A stretch of 64,000 bases of DNA from Lucinisca nassula (GCA_963580285.1 OY757021.1:98012149-98076148); one strand, 5' to 3'; positions 1 through 12,287 are shown, numbered from the stretch's first letter. Numbers and translations are program-made. Notes: generated from the letters alone by a model not told the origin.

Positions 1-560
1 AGGAATTACTTAACAAAATTTCACAGTGCATACATGTCTGACGTGGAGCTGGTTTGTATTACCAGATATGCACAAACTACTTTGAGCAGCTAATAAATGC
101 TTCAACTTCATACCTTAACGGAAATGTTCCTTTCTGAGGTTTTTGGGAAATTTGTCCAAAGAAAAAAAAACATGGAAAACGAACATTTTTAACACATGTA
201 TCTGGTAAAGGCTTTTGAAAACACTTTGTTGTAGCGTTACATCAGATTACTGCATGAAGAAACATTTTTAGCTTCTTAAAAACAAATCAATCCTTATTTC
301 AGGGTAAAATGATAATACTTTTACAGAAAAATTCATGAAAAATGAACATGTATTATGTATTTCAGCTTTCACAAGCTTAAGGCTTCTGGGAATCTATTGT
401 AACTGGTCACTGTCCATGGTCGTCACTGTGATCCGTCTGCCCTTCTGTTCTCAATTTTCTTAATGACATTTCTTAAGTCACTAAATCTTGTTCAGAGTTA
501 TTCAAAAATCCATTCCATGCAACTTTGATTGTCATGGCAATGAAAACGGGGAAATTGGCG
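1..560. other. AT-rich sequence, nothing recognised
   Basis: No coding segment, splice-bounded exon, RNA gene or repeat shared with the rest of the window was recognised here. From about 480 onward, wording similar to the array that follows begins to appear. Confidence 0.4.
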
Positions 561-2281
561 AAACCAGAACAAGAAGGTCTTTAAGAAGGTTTGGCAAGCA
601 GCTTTTAACAACATTGTTTAAATCATAGCCTTGGAGTCAAAAGTGTACCAATCCCTGGTGTTACAAATGTTTTACATGAACGCTCATCCGGAATTTAGAC
701 GATCTTGGCCTTTGATATTTAATAGGTATCCTCATCTAGGGGATCTCTGCCAATTAAGATTGCCCAGAGTATAGCCCTGAGGTACCAATTGGCCCACACT
801 GGGGTCTGCTGTTCGAAGAATTCCATCCCATGCAGCTTTTGTTGCCATGGCAGAAAAAGGGAGAATAAGTAAAATCTTTAAAATCGTCTTGTATAATAAA
901 AATCAAAAATGAGTTCCTTCAAGAGCAATGAAAACATTCATAAGAAAGAAGATGGGTCATACTACGTAGTTTCAGCTAATAAAGCCTCATCAGTGACCCT
1001 GTAATGATCCGGCAACGAAAGCCAGAGGAAACATACTGCAATTTTACGAATTTCGAATAGGCAGTCGATTCAAAGACTGATATAAATCAAAACGGGGTCC
1101 AAATAATTGAAACATGTCTAGAATATGAGTCTAAACCAATAATATAAAGCTGTAAAGGTTTTAGAGATTTGGTTTGTAGCTTTTTCCAAGACTGTTGAAA
1201 TTATAGCCCTGGGGGTCAAAAATGGTCCCCTCTGATGGTCACTTGTTTTACATTGTCCCATATTGGAAAACTTTAAAAATCTTCTTGCCTGAAAATGGAA
1301 GGGTCGGACCTTTGATGTTTGGTAAATATAGCTTCAGATAGTGAATTTTTGTCAAGATTGTGCAAAAATTGATTCATATGGGGAAAACTATAAAAAATCT
1401 ATGTCCTTGATACTTGTATGTATATTCATCTAGTTGACTTTTACAAAGATTGTTCAAATCATAACACTGTTATCAACAAGGGCCCGCCTTCATGATCACA
1501 TGTTTTACACTGACATTTTAAAATCTTCTTGTGAAACTGGAAGGCCCATATGAAACAGAGGGCCAAGGCCTTTGATATTTGGTATACCTTTATATAGTAT
1601 TGTTCAACCAACATTGTCTATATTATAGCCCAGGAATAAAAATGGCCCATCTCCAGGGGGTCACTTATTTTGCATAGACTCATATAGGGAAAAGCTTTAA
1701 AAACGTTGAAACTAGAAGGCCCAGGACCTTTGATATTTGGTAAGTACGTGTAGCTACATCAAGTAAACCTTTATCAAGGTGTTAATATTACAGCTCTAGG
1801 GTCAGATATAGCCCCATCATTTGGGTAATTTGTGATCGCATGTGTGCTCATGCCATGTAATTGGGACCATTTCCATCATCAGTCCATCCATTCACAATTT
1901 CTTTACTGCAAGGTTTTCAAATAAACTGTGTAGGAATAATCCTCGGGTGATCTTAAACAGTTGTCATAGAATTGTATTACCTGGAGAAGAGTAACGGGCT
2001 GATTACACAAATGGTCCTTGGGTGACCCTCCACCAACGTTGTTCAAATTAATCAGTGGTGTAGAGATTAATTGGTGTGACTTGTTGTCCTTTAATGGTCT
2101 AAATGTAAGCACTGCTTGTCAAATACTGTATTGGTACTCAATACAGGACACAGTGGCACTCTTGGAGATGAAATTTAAACAAAAAACTGTAAAAGTTCGT
2201 GTGAAATTTCAATATCCAGTATGCAAATATGTTAGCTTTGATGAGGGATATACATGCAGGGCCATCATGGTTCTCTTGCTT
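560..2281 (+). repeat. Old, diverged tandem-array element (3' end kept)
   Basis: Degenerate repeats of the phrase 'tttgatatttggta', then a caagattgttcaaatta-like stretch, 'atagccctgg' and 'ggtcacttgttttacat' recur roughly every 180-250 bases. This is a much older version of the array at 4.6-10.5 kb. It ends at about 2245-2281 with 'atgcagggccatcatggt' then 'tctcttgct', matching the 3' terminal module of the other tandem-array elements (hairpin followed by CTCTTGTT). The 5' end is not recognisable. Confidence 0.6.
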
Positions 2282-2283
2282 TA

Positions 2284-2723
2284 AAACTGTTTGACTGTTC
2301 CTTCCTCCAGTATTAAGTAAAAGTATGTAAATTGAGTAATTATGTTGCATATTTATAGAAATAAGCAGAAAATGCTATTTGTTGCTGCCGATGTCCTTAT
2401 TCATGTTAGATTATGGCGAGATACTGTGATATTGTTAAAGCAAGCTTTTAGTTTTGCAGAGTTTGCGGTTTGATTTTGAATGCAAAAAAAATATATCTAA
2501 AAACATTAATAATAAAATGTTACTGGATAAGAAGGAAAGGAAACATATTTCCAGTTGCTGAATGGTTGCCATGTCCCACGTACTATTTTTTTAACTTCCT
2601 TATTGTTTTGCCCAGAATTCACACTACAAGAACACTTAATCCAGGGTGAAACACAGGTCTACTATAGTTTGGACATGGATTTAGTTAACATTTGCTTCTG
2701 ATCTTTTAACATTTTGCATGTTC
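2284..2723. other. Unassigned AT-rich spacer
   Basis: No gene or repeat family from elsewhere in the window was recognised between the array end and the R520 repeat. Confidence 0.4.
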
Positions 2724-3240
2724 TTCTACATGTACAAAGTAGAAGTAAAACAAAGATCAGGAATTGATACAATTAACTTACTCCACCCACCAAAGACACC
2801 AAAGGGAAAGAAATACAAACATTAAGCGACCAGACCATAATGGAAACCTAAACAAAGGAAGGCCATAAGGACAGTTACTTTCCCACAAAATGGCCATATG
2901 GCCATCCAAAACCAAAAGACACAAGTGATACACACAGCAAGTAACAAACAACAACATAAATAAATCGCCACCGAAGAGCCGCCTTGGAACGGTCAGTGGA
3001 AGATTTCCACTGGGGGGCTTAAATCGATTTTACGTGGCCACAATCCTCGCCCTTACTTCCGTCGCGATTTAGACAAATAATTTGTTCAGTCCGCATGAAG
3101 GCCTCCTAACTCATCAGTGCAACATCTCCATGAACACAAAAATCAAAGAACCACAGAGGTGAGACAACGGTGAGGACTCGACAGCAAGAAAACACTGAAA
3201 TGCTGGAGCAAAAGAAAACCAACAGTTAGACTCCGATGAG
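2724..3240 (-). repeat. R520 dispersed repeat, near full length
   Basis: About 520 bases that read, on the minus strand, like 9186-9697. Shared landmarks include 'agtctaactgttggttttc' at one end, 'cttgctgtcgagtcctcac', 'ctgatgagttaggaggcc', a 'ccactgaccgttccaaggc' segment beside a C-rich run, 'ggccatatggccatttt', and 'ctttgttttacttctac' at the other end. It has no coding capacity and no obvious terminal inverted repeats or poly-A. Other copies are at 9.2, 17.5/20.4, 24.4, 42.5 and 57.3 kb. The class is unknown; a non-autonomous DNA element is possible. Confidence 0.75.
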
Positions 3241-3574
3241 CCCGACCAGAGACAGAGCATCAGGCACCAACCAACATTATCTCTCTAATATTCAATAAGC
3301 CTTTACGTTGGAGCCGTCATAGAATCAGAGGCCTGACCCACCTGTTCTTCTTTTCTCTTATTCGTCTTTGTGATTGTCAAAAAATTAATGGCTTCTAGCA
3401 TGGAAAAGTGAACATAATTTTCTGATTCTTGGTGTATACTTTTATGCATTTCTTCTTTGTCTCCAAATGGGCATGTTGGCTTGAAGCATAACTGCTATAT
3501 TGCTAAGAAATTACACATATTAGACAAGAGTGAATCTGTCAAATAAACCTTCCCAACAAATAATGTATCTGGGT
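3241..3574. other. Unassigned spacer before SINE
   Basis: Nothing recognisable apart from the SINE target-site duplication GTATCTGGGT at 3565-3574. Confidence 0.4.
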
Positions 3575-3876
3575 CTTTGTTTGTTTGATTTGAGGCTTAA
3601 TGCCCCCGTCAACACGGTATAGGTCATTTCGGAGACATTGCTTCCAATGTTATGGGACTTTACCAAACATTGAAATGAAATGACATCTCATTCCCTGTCG
3701 CCCAGTGTAAACAATAGGGTTTATAAGCATGGGCGGTCCGATTCGCACCGCTTTGCCTGGGCAGGCTTAGATCCTCTAGGCGGTTTTCCAGTGCTCGTGT
3801 GCGGTCGGTTTTTGCTCTGCGTGAAATCATCATGCAGCCCATCTATTTGTTCAAGCCCCAATGTGCGGGGGGCGCG
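3575..3876 (-). repeat. R300 SINE-like element, full length
   Basis: Minus-strand copy of a ~300 bp family. Head (at the right) is GCCCCGCAC-like followed by 'ggggcttgaacaaatag'; the middle has 'ccgcctagaggatctaagcc' and 'gcccaggcaaagcggtgcga'; the tail is 'gttgacgggggcattaagcc' then 'tcaaatcaaacaaacaaag'. It is flanked by the direct repeat GTATCTGGGT (3565-3574 and 3877-3886), as expected of target-primed insertion. The 'ggtgcgagtcgg' box weakly resembles a pol III B box. It carries no gene. Confidence 0.85.
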
Positions 3877-3886
3877 GTATCTGGGT

Positions 3887-4620
3887 TTAAAACGGTATTT
3901 TGTTGGATATAAACAACATTTTTGCACAATATAAGATTGTTCATGATCTGACAGTATGTGTATGTATATTTTTGACATTTATATATATGAATGCCTTCCT
4001 GCAGGTCACATAATGATCAGTGAAAGACAAGTTACTGTGCAAAAGACGGTACTATTTTGTATATTGTTAGAGCCCTATATTAAGTAGTATAGTGTTACTG
4101 GTGGCATATAATGGATTTTGAGGGTTAAATGTGAAAAAATGTGTATTTTCCTGCCCGGAAAATTGACTTTTCAAATATCTAAAATTTATTTTATACCTGT
4201 AGTTAACTGATATCATACTTTTTACATCCAAAATTTTCATGAATCCTCACCACTAACTTTAAAAAAAAAACCTATTCCTATTGTCCATGTTTTTAATCAA
4301 AACTTTACACGTTCTACCTTTAAAACGTCAAATTGCTGTGCAGGCACGAAGCTGAAGGATTTTTGAGAGCTACTTAATATAGTCAGTGTACATCTGGCTA
4401 TATGAATTAGTTCGACATCATACAATTTATTTTTATAATGTAATTTCTGCTTGACCTGAAAATACTAGATTTTGGGTGTTTTCATGTAAACGTGCATTTT
4501 CATACCCCGAAAAATGGAACTTTTTAAACATATAAAAAATTTATTTTTTTCCTGCAGGTAACTTATACACAAATAAAACTTTTAACACCAAAACGTTTTC
4601 AAGAATCCACACCAGTAACT
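3887..4620. other. Unassigned AT-rich spacer
   Basis: Two loosely similar ~390 bp halves are visible: 'cctgcccggaaaattgac' near 4150 and 'cataccccgaaaaatgga' near 4500, each followed by 'aatttattttt', 'gtaact' and 'atcc(t/a)cacca(c/g)taact'. This suggests an old two-copy tandem duplication. No gene was recognised. Confidence 0.45.
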
Positions 4621-6620
4621 TTTTATGCTTATGGGATCACTTTTCGTCCGTCGTGCGTCAGTGCGTCCGTGCGTCCGTAAACAATTTTTTTAAACAACAT
4701 CTCCTCCTAAACCACTGATCGGATTTTGACCAAACTTCACAGGAATGATTCTTAGGTGGTCCCCTTTCAAAGTTGTTCAAATGATTCCGGTCCGTTGCAC
4801 ATCTAGGTCTTTGGGGCCAAAAATAGATTTTTTTCACCAAAAACTTAAAAAATCTTCTTCTCTGAAACCACAAGGCCCAGGTCTTTGATATTTGGTATGA
4901 AGCTTCATCTAGTGGTCCCCTACCAAGATTGTTCAAATTATAGTGCTGGGGCCAAAAATGCCCCCGCTCCGGGGCCCTTTGGTTTTACATAGGCTTATAT
5001 AGGGAAAATCTTTAAAAATCTACTTCTCTGAAACCGTAAGGCCCAGGTCTTTGATATTTGGTCTGAAGCTACATCTAGTGGACCCCTACCAAGATTATTC
5101 AAATTATATTGCTGGGGCCAAAAATGCCCCCGCCCCGGGCCCCTTTGATTTTACAAAGGCTAATATAGGGAAAATCTTTAAAAATCTTCTTCTCTGAAAC
5201 CGCAAGGCCCAGGTCTTTGATCTTTGGTATGAAGCTTCAACTAGTGGACCCCTACCAAGATTGTTCAAATTATAGTGCTGGGGCCAAAAATGACCCGCTA
5301 TTGGGCCCTTTGGTTTTACATGGACTTATATAGGGAAGATCTTTAAAAATCTTCTTCTCTGAAATCGTATGGCCCACGTCTTTGATATTTGGTATGAAGC
5401 TTCATCTAGTGGACCCCTACCAAGATTGTTCAAATTTTAGTGCTAGGGCCAAAAATGCCCCCGCTCCGGGGCCCTTTGGTTTAACATGGGCTTACATAGA
5501 GAAAATTTTTAAAACTTTCTTCTCTGAAACCGCAAGGCCCAGGTCTTTGATATTTGGTATGAAGCTTCATCTAGTGGACCCCCACCAAGATTGTTCAAAT
5601 TACAGTGCTGGGGCCAAAAATGCCCCCGCTTCGGGGCTCTTGGGTTTAACATGGGCTTATATAGGGAAGATCTTTAAAAATCTTCTTCTCTGAAACCGTA
5701 AGGCCCAGGTCTTTGATATTTGGTATGAAGCTTCATCTAGTGGACCCCTACCAAGATTGTTCAAATTATAGTGCTGGGGCCAATAAATGCCCCTGCCCCG
5801 GGGCCCTTTGGTTTTACATGGGCTTATATAGGGAAAATCTTAAATAATCTTCTTCTCTAAAACCGCTAGGCCCAGGTCTTTGATATTTGGTATGAAGCTT
5901 CACCTAGTGGACCCCTACCAAGATTGTTCAAATTATAGTGCTGGAGCAAAAAATGCCCCCGCTCTGGGGCCCTTTGGTTTTACATGGGCTTATATAGCGA
6001 AAATCTTTAAAAATTTTCTTCACTGAAACCGTAAGGCCCATGTCTTTGATATTTAGTATGTAGCTTCACCCCACAAGGCCCAGCCCCCCCCCCCCCACGC
6101 CCCGGGGCCTTTTGGTTTTACATGGGCTTATACAGGGAAAATCTTAAAAAACTTCTCCTCTGAAACCGCAAGGCCCAGGTCTTTGATATTTGATATGAAG
6201 CTTCACCTAGTAGACCCCAACCATGGTTGTTCAAATTATAGCCCTTGGGCAAAAAATGCCCCCGCTCCGGGGCCCTTTGGTTTTACATAGACTTATATAT
6301 GGAAAATCTTGAAAAATCTACTTCTCTGAAACTGCAAGGCCCAGGTCTTCGATATTTGGTCTGAAGCTTCATCTAGTGGACCCCTACCAAGATTGTTCAA
6401 ATTATAGTGCTGGGGCCAAAAATGCCCCCGCTCCGGGGCCCTTTGGTTTTACATGGGCTTACATAGGGAAAATCTTTTAAAATTTTCTTTTCTGAAACCG
6501 CAAGGCCCAGGTCTTTGATATTTGGTATGAAGCTTCACCTAGTGGACCCCTACCAAGATTGTTCAAATTCTAGCCCTGGGGCAAAAAATGCCCCCCACCC
6601 CGGGGCCGTTGATTTTACAT

Positions 6621-6892
6621 GGATAACCCTTTTGTAGAACATATTTAACTTCACTACAGCTGGTGTGTGGGAATGTGTGGCGGCGGTAAAACGTCTCCCT
6701 GCCCTACATCAAAGTGTAGATTATATTTTCTTGTCCTTTGGGATCATTGATTCCATTGTGGAATTTCGAAAATATCTGAGGGTCACTGATGAGGCCTAAT
6801 TAGCCGTAACTAGCTAGACTGGCCCAGAAAACATGTACACTCCATATTTTTCACTTCTGTGGTGTATTCCTTGCTTCCAAAGGATAACCCTT
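6621..6892 (+). repeat. R270 dispersed repeat inserted in array
   Basis: A ~270 bp block starting 'gataacccttttgtagaac', with 'cactacagctggtgtgtggg', 'gtctccctgccctacat', 'tgggatcattgattccatt', 'ggtcactgatgaggcctaat' and 'ctagctagactggcccaga', ending 'gcttccaaaggataaccctt'. It interrupts a monomer between 'tttacatgg' and 'cttatataggg'. Related copies lie at 11868-12130 (minus), 59048-59345 (plus) and, in part, 24801-24890 and 29930-30030. Confidence 0.75.
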
Positions 6893-7620
6893 TTATAGAA
6901 CTTATATAGGGAAAATCTTAAAAAAATCTTCTTCTCTAAAACCGCTAGGCCCAGGTCTTTGATATTTGGTATGAAGCTTCACCTAGTGGACACCTACCAA
7001 GATTGTTCAAATTATAGTGCTGGGGCCAAAAATGCCCCCGCTCTGGGGCCCTTTGGTTTTACATGGGCTTATATAGCGAAAATCTTTAATAATCTTCTCT
7101 GAAACCGCAAGGCCCAGGTCTTTGATATTTGGTATGAAGCTTCATCTGGTGGACCCCTACCAATATTGTTCAAATTATAGTGCTGGGACCAAAAATGCCC
7201 CCGCCCTAGGGCCTTTGGCTTTTACTTGGGCTTATATAGGGAAAATCTTTAAAAATCTTCTTCTTTGAAACCGCTAGGCTCAGGTCTTTGATATTTGGTA
7301 TGAAGGGTCACCTAGTGGACCCCTACCAAGATTGTTCAAATTAAAGTGCTGGGGCAAAAAATGCCCCGGCTCTGGGGCCCTTTGGTTTTACATGGCTTAT
7401 ATAGGGAAACTCTTTAAAAATCTTCTTCTCTGAAACCGCAAGGCCCAGGTCTTTGATATTTGGGATGAAGCTTCACCTAGTGGACCCCTACCAAGATTGT
7501 TCAAATTATTGCCCTGGGGCCAAAAATGCTCCCGCTCCGGGGCCCTTTGGTTTTACATAGACTTATATAGGGAAAATCTTTAAAAATTGTCTTCTCTGAA
7601 ACTGTTAGGCCCATATTTTT

Positions 7621-8463
7621 ATGCCCCCGGAATCTAAGATTCTGGGGGGCATATAGTTTTTGGTCTGTCCGTCTGTTTGTCCGTTTGTCTGTTTGTCCGT
7701 TTGTCCGTTTGTCCGTCTGCAAAAACTTTAACATTGGGCATAACTTTTGAATGGTAAGTGGTACAGCTTTCATACTTCACATGTGCATTCCTTGTCACAA
7801 GACCTTTCAAGAGGTACCATAAATTTTGACCTCGTGACCTTCACCTTGAGATTTGACCTACTTTTGACCTCCTTTTTAAAAACTTCAACATTGGCTATAA
7901 CTTTTGATTAGTAACTGATAGAGCTTTAATATTTCACATGTGCATTCCTTGTCGCAAGACCTTTCTATTGGTACTATAATTTTTGACCTCGTGACCTTGA
8001 GATTTGACCTACTTTTGACCTCCTTTTTAAAAACTTTAACATTGGCTATAACTTTTGATTGGTAACTGATAGAGCTTTCATATTTCACATGTGCATTCCT
8101 TGTCACAAGCCCTTTCTATTGGTACTATAATTTTTATGCCCCCGGAATCTAAGAGATTCGGGGGCATATAGTTTTTGGTCTGTCTGTCTGTTTGTCCGTT
8201 TGTCTGTTTGTCCGTTTGTCAGTTTGTCTGTCTACAAAAACCTTAACATTGGGCATAACTTTTGAATGGTAATAGATAGAGCTTTCATATTTCACATGTG
8301 TATACCTTATCACAAGACCTTTCCAGTGGTACCATAATTTTTGATCTCGTGACCTTGAACTTGACCTTTGACCTATTTTTTTCAAATTTTTTAAAAACAT
8401 TAACATTGGCCATAACAACATGCGCTGTCCGGGGGCATCAGTGTTTCACAAACACTTCTTGTT
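7621..8463 (+). mobile_element. Tandem-array element, ATGCCCCC type, inside the 180 bp array
   Basis: Begins with a hairpin (ATGCCCCCGGAATCT, then AGATTCTGGGGGGCAT) followed by a gtctgtccgtttgt minisatellite. The core is ~165 bp units with 'cattggctataacttttga', 'catatttcacatgtgcattc' and 'cttgtcacaagacctttc'. It ends 'cgggggcatcagtgtttcac' then 'aaacacttcttgtt'. The host monomer resumes directly with 'gatatttggtatgaagc', so the empty site is readable from neighbouring monomers ('ggtctttgatatttgg'). A second 5' module starts at about 8137 inside it, so this is either a copy nested in a copy or a reiterated 5' end. Confidence 0.75.
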
Positions 8464-9185
8464 GATATTTGGTATGAAGCTTCACCCCACAAGGCCCAGT
8501 TACCCCCCCCCCCCCTTATATAGGGAAAATCTTTAATAATCTTCTTCTCTGAAACCGCAAGGTCCAGGTCTTTGATATTTGGTATGAAACTTCATCTACT
8601 GGACCCCTACCAATATTGTTCAAAATAGTGCTGGGGCCAAAAATGCACCCACCCCGGGGCCTTTTGGTTTTACATGGGCTTATAGAGGGGAAAATCTTGA
8701 AAAATCTTCTTCTCAGAAACCACAAGGCATAGGTCTTTGATATTTGGTATGAAGCTTCATCTAGTGGACCTCTACCAAAATTGTTCAATTATAGCCCTGA
8801 GACCAAAAATGCTCCCGCCTCAGGGCCCTTTGGTTTTACATAGACTTATATAGGGAAAATCTTTAAAAATCTTCTTCTCTGAAACCACAAGGCCTAGGTC
8901 TTTGATCTTTGGTGTGAAGCTTCACCTTGTGGACCTCTACCAAGATTATTCAAATTATAGCCCTGGGGCCAAAAATGCCCCCGCTCCGGGGCCCTTTGGT
9001 ATTACATAGACTTATATATGGAAAATCTTGAAAAATCTTCTCTGAAACCAGAAGGCCTAGGTCTTTGATATTTGGTATGAAGCTTCATTTAGTGGACCTC
9101 TACCAAGATTGTTCAAATTATAGCCCTGAGACCAAAACGCACCTGTCTCGGGGGCCCTTTGGTTTTACATAGACTTATAACTTAT

Positions 9186-9697
9186 AGAGTCTAACTGTTG
9201 GTTTTCTTTTGCTCCAGCATTTCAGTGGTTTCTTGCTGTTGAGTCCTCACCATTGTCTCATCTCTGTGGTTCTTTGATTATTTGTGTTCACGGAGTTGTT
9301 GCACTGATGAGTTAGGAGGCCTTCATGCGGACTGAACAAATTATTTGTCTAAATCGCGGCGAAAGTAAGGGCGAGGATTGTGGCCATGTAAAATAAATTT
9401 AAGCCCCCCCCCCCCCCCCCCAGTGGAAATCTTTCCACTGACCGTTCCAAGGCGGTTCTTCATTGGCGATTTATCCATGTTGTTGTTTGTTACTTACTGT
9501 GTGTATCACTTGTGTCTTTTAATTTTGGATGGCCATATGGCCATTTTATGGGAAAGTAACTGTCCTTATGGCCTTCTTTTGTTTAGGTTTCCATTATGGT
9601 ATGGTCGCTTAATGTTTGTATTTCTTTCCCTTTGGTGTCTTTGATGGGTGGAGTAAGTTAATTGTATCGATTCCTGATCTTTGTTTTACTTCTACTT
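9186..9697 (+). repeat. R520 dispersed repeat inserted in array
   Basis: Near full-length R520 from 'agagtctaactgttggtttt' to 'gttttacttctacttta', interrupting a 180 bp monomer between 'acttata' and 'tatggaaaatc'. It contains an 18-base C run at about 9404-9421. The neighbouring monomers give the empty site, so this shows that R520 moves as a unit. Confidence 0.8.
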
Positions 9698-10459
9698 TAT
9701 ATATGGAAAATCTTTAAAAATCTTCTTCTGTGAAACCACAAGGCCTAGGTCTTTGATATTTGGTGTGAAATTTCATCTAATGGACCTCTATCAAGATTGT
9801 TCAAATTATAGGCTATTAGCCCTGGGGCCAAAAACGCCCCTGCCCCGAGACCCTTTGGTTTTACACAGACTTAAATAGGGATATCTTTAAAAATCTTCTT
9901 CTCTGAAGCCACTAGGCCTGTGACTTTGATATTTGGTATGGAGCTTCAACTAGTGGACCTCTACCAAGATTGTTCAAATTATAGCCCCCAGCCCGGGGCC
10001 CTTTGGTTTTACATAGACTTATATATAGAGATAATCTTTGAAAATTCTCTTCTCTGAAACAGCAAGGCCCAGGTCTTTGATATTTGGTGTGAAGCTTCAT
10101 CTAGTGGACCTCTATCAAGATTGTTTAAATTATGGCCCTGAGGCCAAAAATGCCGCCGCTCCGGGGCCATTTGGTTTTACATAGGCTAATGTAGGGAATA
10201 TCTTTAAAAAATCTTCTCTGAAACCCCAAGGCCCAGGTCTTTGATATTTGGTGTGTAGCTTCATCTAGTGGACCTTTGCCAAGATTGTTCAAATTATAGC
10301 CTTTGTTGATATTTGGTATGAAGCTTCACCTCTGTAGACCTCTCTCAACATTATGCACATTGTAGCCTTGGGGTCAATAATGGCCCTCCCTGAGGCCCAC
10401 TTGTTACTCTATCATATGGATCAGGTGAGCGATCCAGGGCCATCATGACCCTCTTGTTT

Positions 10460-10784
10460 GTCAATATTTCCAAGTTTTTACCCAAAAAAAGACTTTTCTG
10501 TTCACATATCAAGCTAAAACTTCTTTTATCGCTACTTGACAACAATTAGCTTATTTTTGGCTATTTAAATAAATTTTATATAATTTAATGAAATTTTTAT
10601 AATTCATATCCTATTTTTGGTGATTTTTATTCAAGTTTCGAACATTTTCCCCCAAAAAATCAATTTCGCCAGGGAATATTTTCGGGGATTTTTTCCTGTA
10701 AGTCAGGACACCTCACTGATTCTGAAAATAGTGAAAACCCTTCTGAAGGAATTTGTTTGAGGTTCAATGCTATTTTGACTGGCC
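10460..10784. other. AT-rich spacer
   Basis: Contains wording such as 'cctatttttggtgatttt' with no gene, tandem repeat or recognised mobile element. Confidence 0.4.
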
Positions 10785-10935
10785 TACAAAGGAGTCTTCC
10801 TCCGTATATATATCAGGAGTCCTTTTCGATATTAAGGGGTGTCAGGTTGTGTTATCTTGAAAATCCCTTAGGAAAATGGCTGAACTTTTTGAAAGTACTG
10901 GGCTTGCACTGTTTGCCAGGGTACAAAATTGGTTA
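10785..10935 (+). repeat. TTAA-class MITE fragment (P1 family)
   Basis: Matches the P1 family elsewhere: 'tatatatcaggagtcc', 'aaggggtgtcaggttgtgtt', 'aaaatggctgaactttttg' and 'tgcactgtttgccagggta'. The central hairpin is deleted. It adjoins the next MITE directly. Confidence 0.65.
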
Positions 10936-11146
10936 AGGGAAATGGGAACACCTGGCAGATTATTACTCAATTTTTCAAAGGGAAACAATTTTCGGGAATT
11001 CCTGTTCGCTTTTCCATAAGCCATGTCCCACTGAAAAAGTGGTCTACTCTTAATGGAAAGAATTTGCTCCTCAACTCCTTCCTTTAAGAGTTGATCCATA
11101 TGGACATGGGAGACAAAAATTCCCCTGAAGGTTTCTACATTTCCCT
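10936..11146 (-). repeat. TTAA-flanked MITE (G family)
   Basis: 'ttaagggaaatgggaacacc' at the left and 'cccctgaaggtttctacatt' then 'tccctaaa' at the right. The interior has 'ttcaaagggaaacaatttt', 'cctgttcgcttttcc' and a short palindrome of 'tctactcttaatggaaag' against 'ctttaagagttgatcc'. It is the same family as 15400-15605 and 27290-27865. No coding potential; the long minus reading frame is incidental. Confidence 0.65.
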
Positions 11147-11204
11147 AAATACATTTTTTCTTCATTTTAGTCAAAACATAATGTAATTTTAAGTAATAAT
11201 TATA

Positions 11205-11337
11205 GGTTATTGACTTTATATTGTGAAATATTGGTCACGAGTTCATAAGGCGAAGGACGCACGAGTTTGAGAGTGCGTCTCTGCATCTCCGCCATATGAA
11301 CGAGTGCCGGATATTTCACAATATAAAGTCAATAACC
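11205..11337. repeat. Short inverted-repeat (hairpin) element
   Basis: The left arm 'ggttattgactttatattg' plus 'tgaaat' is matched by the right arm 'atttcacaatataaagtc' plus 'aataacc'. This gives ~25 bp inverted ends around a ~80 bp loop. Confidence 0.75.
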
Positions 11338-11340
11338 GTT

Positions 11341-12174
11341 TTATTATATACCCAAAACATGGACTGTCCGCCGGAATTCAGGCATGCCTGGCATAGAAAT
11401 CTGAACGCAAAATGAAATTATACATTTTAAGTTGTTTGAAATAGAAAATAGTGCAGGTCATTAAGTGTCTTCATACACAATGAAAAACCACGCCCAATGG
11501 TGCCAAAGTGAAGACAACGTTAACGTTGGTGGATGTGTCGTCGTTAATAACAAGGACGTCTCCCAAAGCAAGACGCAAATTTTTACCGAAGGTTTCGTTT
11601 TGTTTCTTTCAAAATACTCTTGATTTCCTAAATGAAATTATTGAATATCTAAACAGATTGCAGGTAGATCATATTTGCTAGCAATAAATGCGCTTTATGC
11701 ACTTTGTCGCAGCCCATTTTCGTTTTGCTGTAGGTTATATCAGTCGACACGATGGCTGCCGATTTTTAGTATTTAAAAGTATTTCTATTGTAAACGTGAC
11801 TGCTTATCTTCGAGCATTATGAACTTGACTACGGGCAATGTGGAAAAATATTGACTGGTAACTTCTGTACAAATATGTTCTATAAAAGGGTTATCCTTTG
11901 GAGGCAAGGGATTGGAAAATATGAAGTGTGCATGTTTTCTGTGCCAGACTAGCTAGTTTCGGCCAATTAGGCCTCATCAGTGACCCTCAAGTATTTTCGA
12001 AATTCCACAATGGAATCAATGATCCCAAATGACACGAAAATTTAAATTACACTGATGTAGGACAGGAAGACTTTTTACGGCCGCCACACATTCCCAGACA
12101 CCAGCTGTAGTGACGTTAAATATGTCAGCTGTAGTGACGTAAAGTCAACCGGACATTTTCTGGGTATATAATAA
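11341..12174. repeat. 834 bp inverted-repeat element
   Basis: Perfect 14 bp terminal inverted repeats TTATTATATACCCA (11341-11354) and its complement at 12161-12174, with imperfect pairing for another ~12 bp. No transposase remains. It carries a minus-strand R270 copy at about 11868-12130. Confidence 0.75.
11868..12130 (-). repeat. R270 dispersed repeat
   Basis: Minus-strand R270: 'gttctataaaagggttatcc', 'gccagactagctagtttcgg', 'aggcctcatcagtgaccctc', 'ccacaatggaatcaatgatc', 'gccgccacacattccca' and 'agctgtagtgacgttaaat'. It lies inside the 834 bp inverted-repeat element. Confidence 0.75.
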
Positions 12175-12287
12175 ATGTAATTAATTTAACGTTCATTGGA
12201 GTACGAACAATATCGGCTTCGAACAAAGTTTAAATGAACCCCTCCCGGTGTTATTTCTGATTTAGTGAAAATGCATTCATTTCTTAA

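Larger units (their letters stand above)
4620..10459 (+). repeat. Giant tandem-array element (~180 bp monomers)
   Basis: Starts with a degraded 5' module ('tttttatgcttatgggatca', then a cgtccgtc-type stretch), followed by a unique lead-in ('catctcctcctaaaccactg'). About two dozen monomers of ~180 bp follow. Landmarks of each are 'aaggcccaggtctttgata', 'tggtatgaagcttcatctag', 'ctaccaagattgttcaaa', 'ggggccaaaaatgccccc', 'tttggttttacatgggctta' and 'aatcttcttctctgaaacc'. It ends with 'caggtgagcgatccaggg', 'ccatcatgac' and 'cctcttgtt'. Insertions interrupt it at 6621-6892, 7621-8463 and 9186-9697. The short reading frames inside are repeat translations, not genes. The 5' lead-in and monomers recur at 60752-61465. 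Confidence 0.85.

Noticed and set aside
4620..10459. CRISPR-like array or protein-coding tandem repeats
   Set aside because: Monomers are ~180 bp with no unique spacers and contain stops in all frames over their length; the genome is eukaryotic.
10842..11099. 85-residue minus-strand frame as a gene
   Set aside because: It spans the join of two MITEs (P1 fragment and G family).
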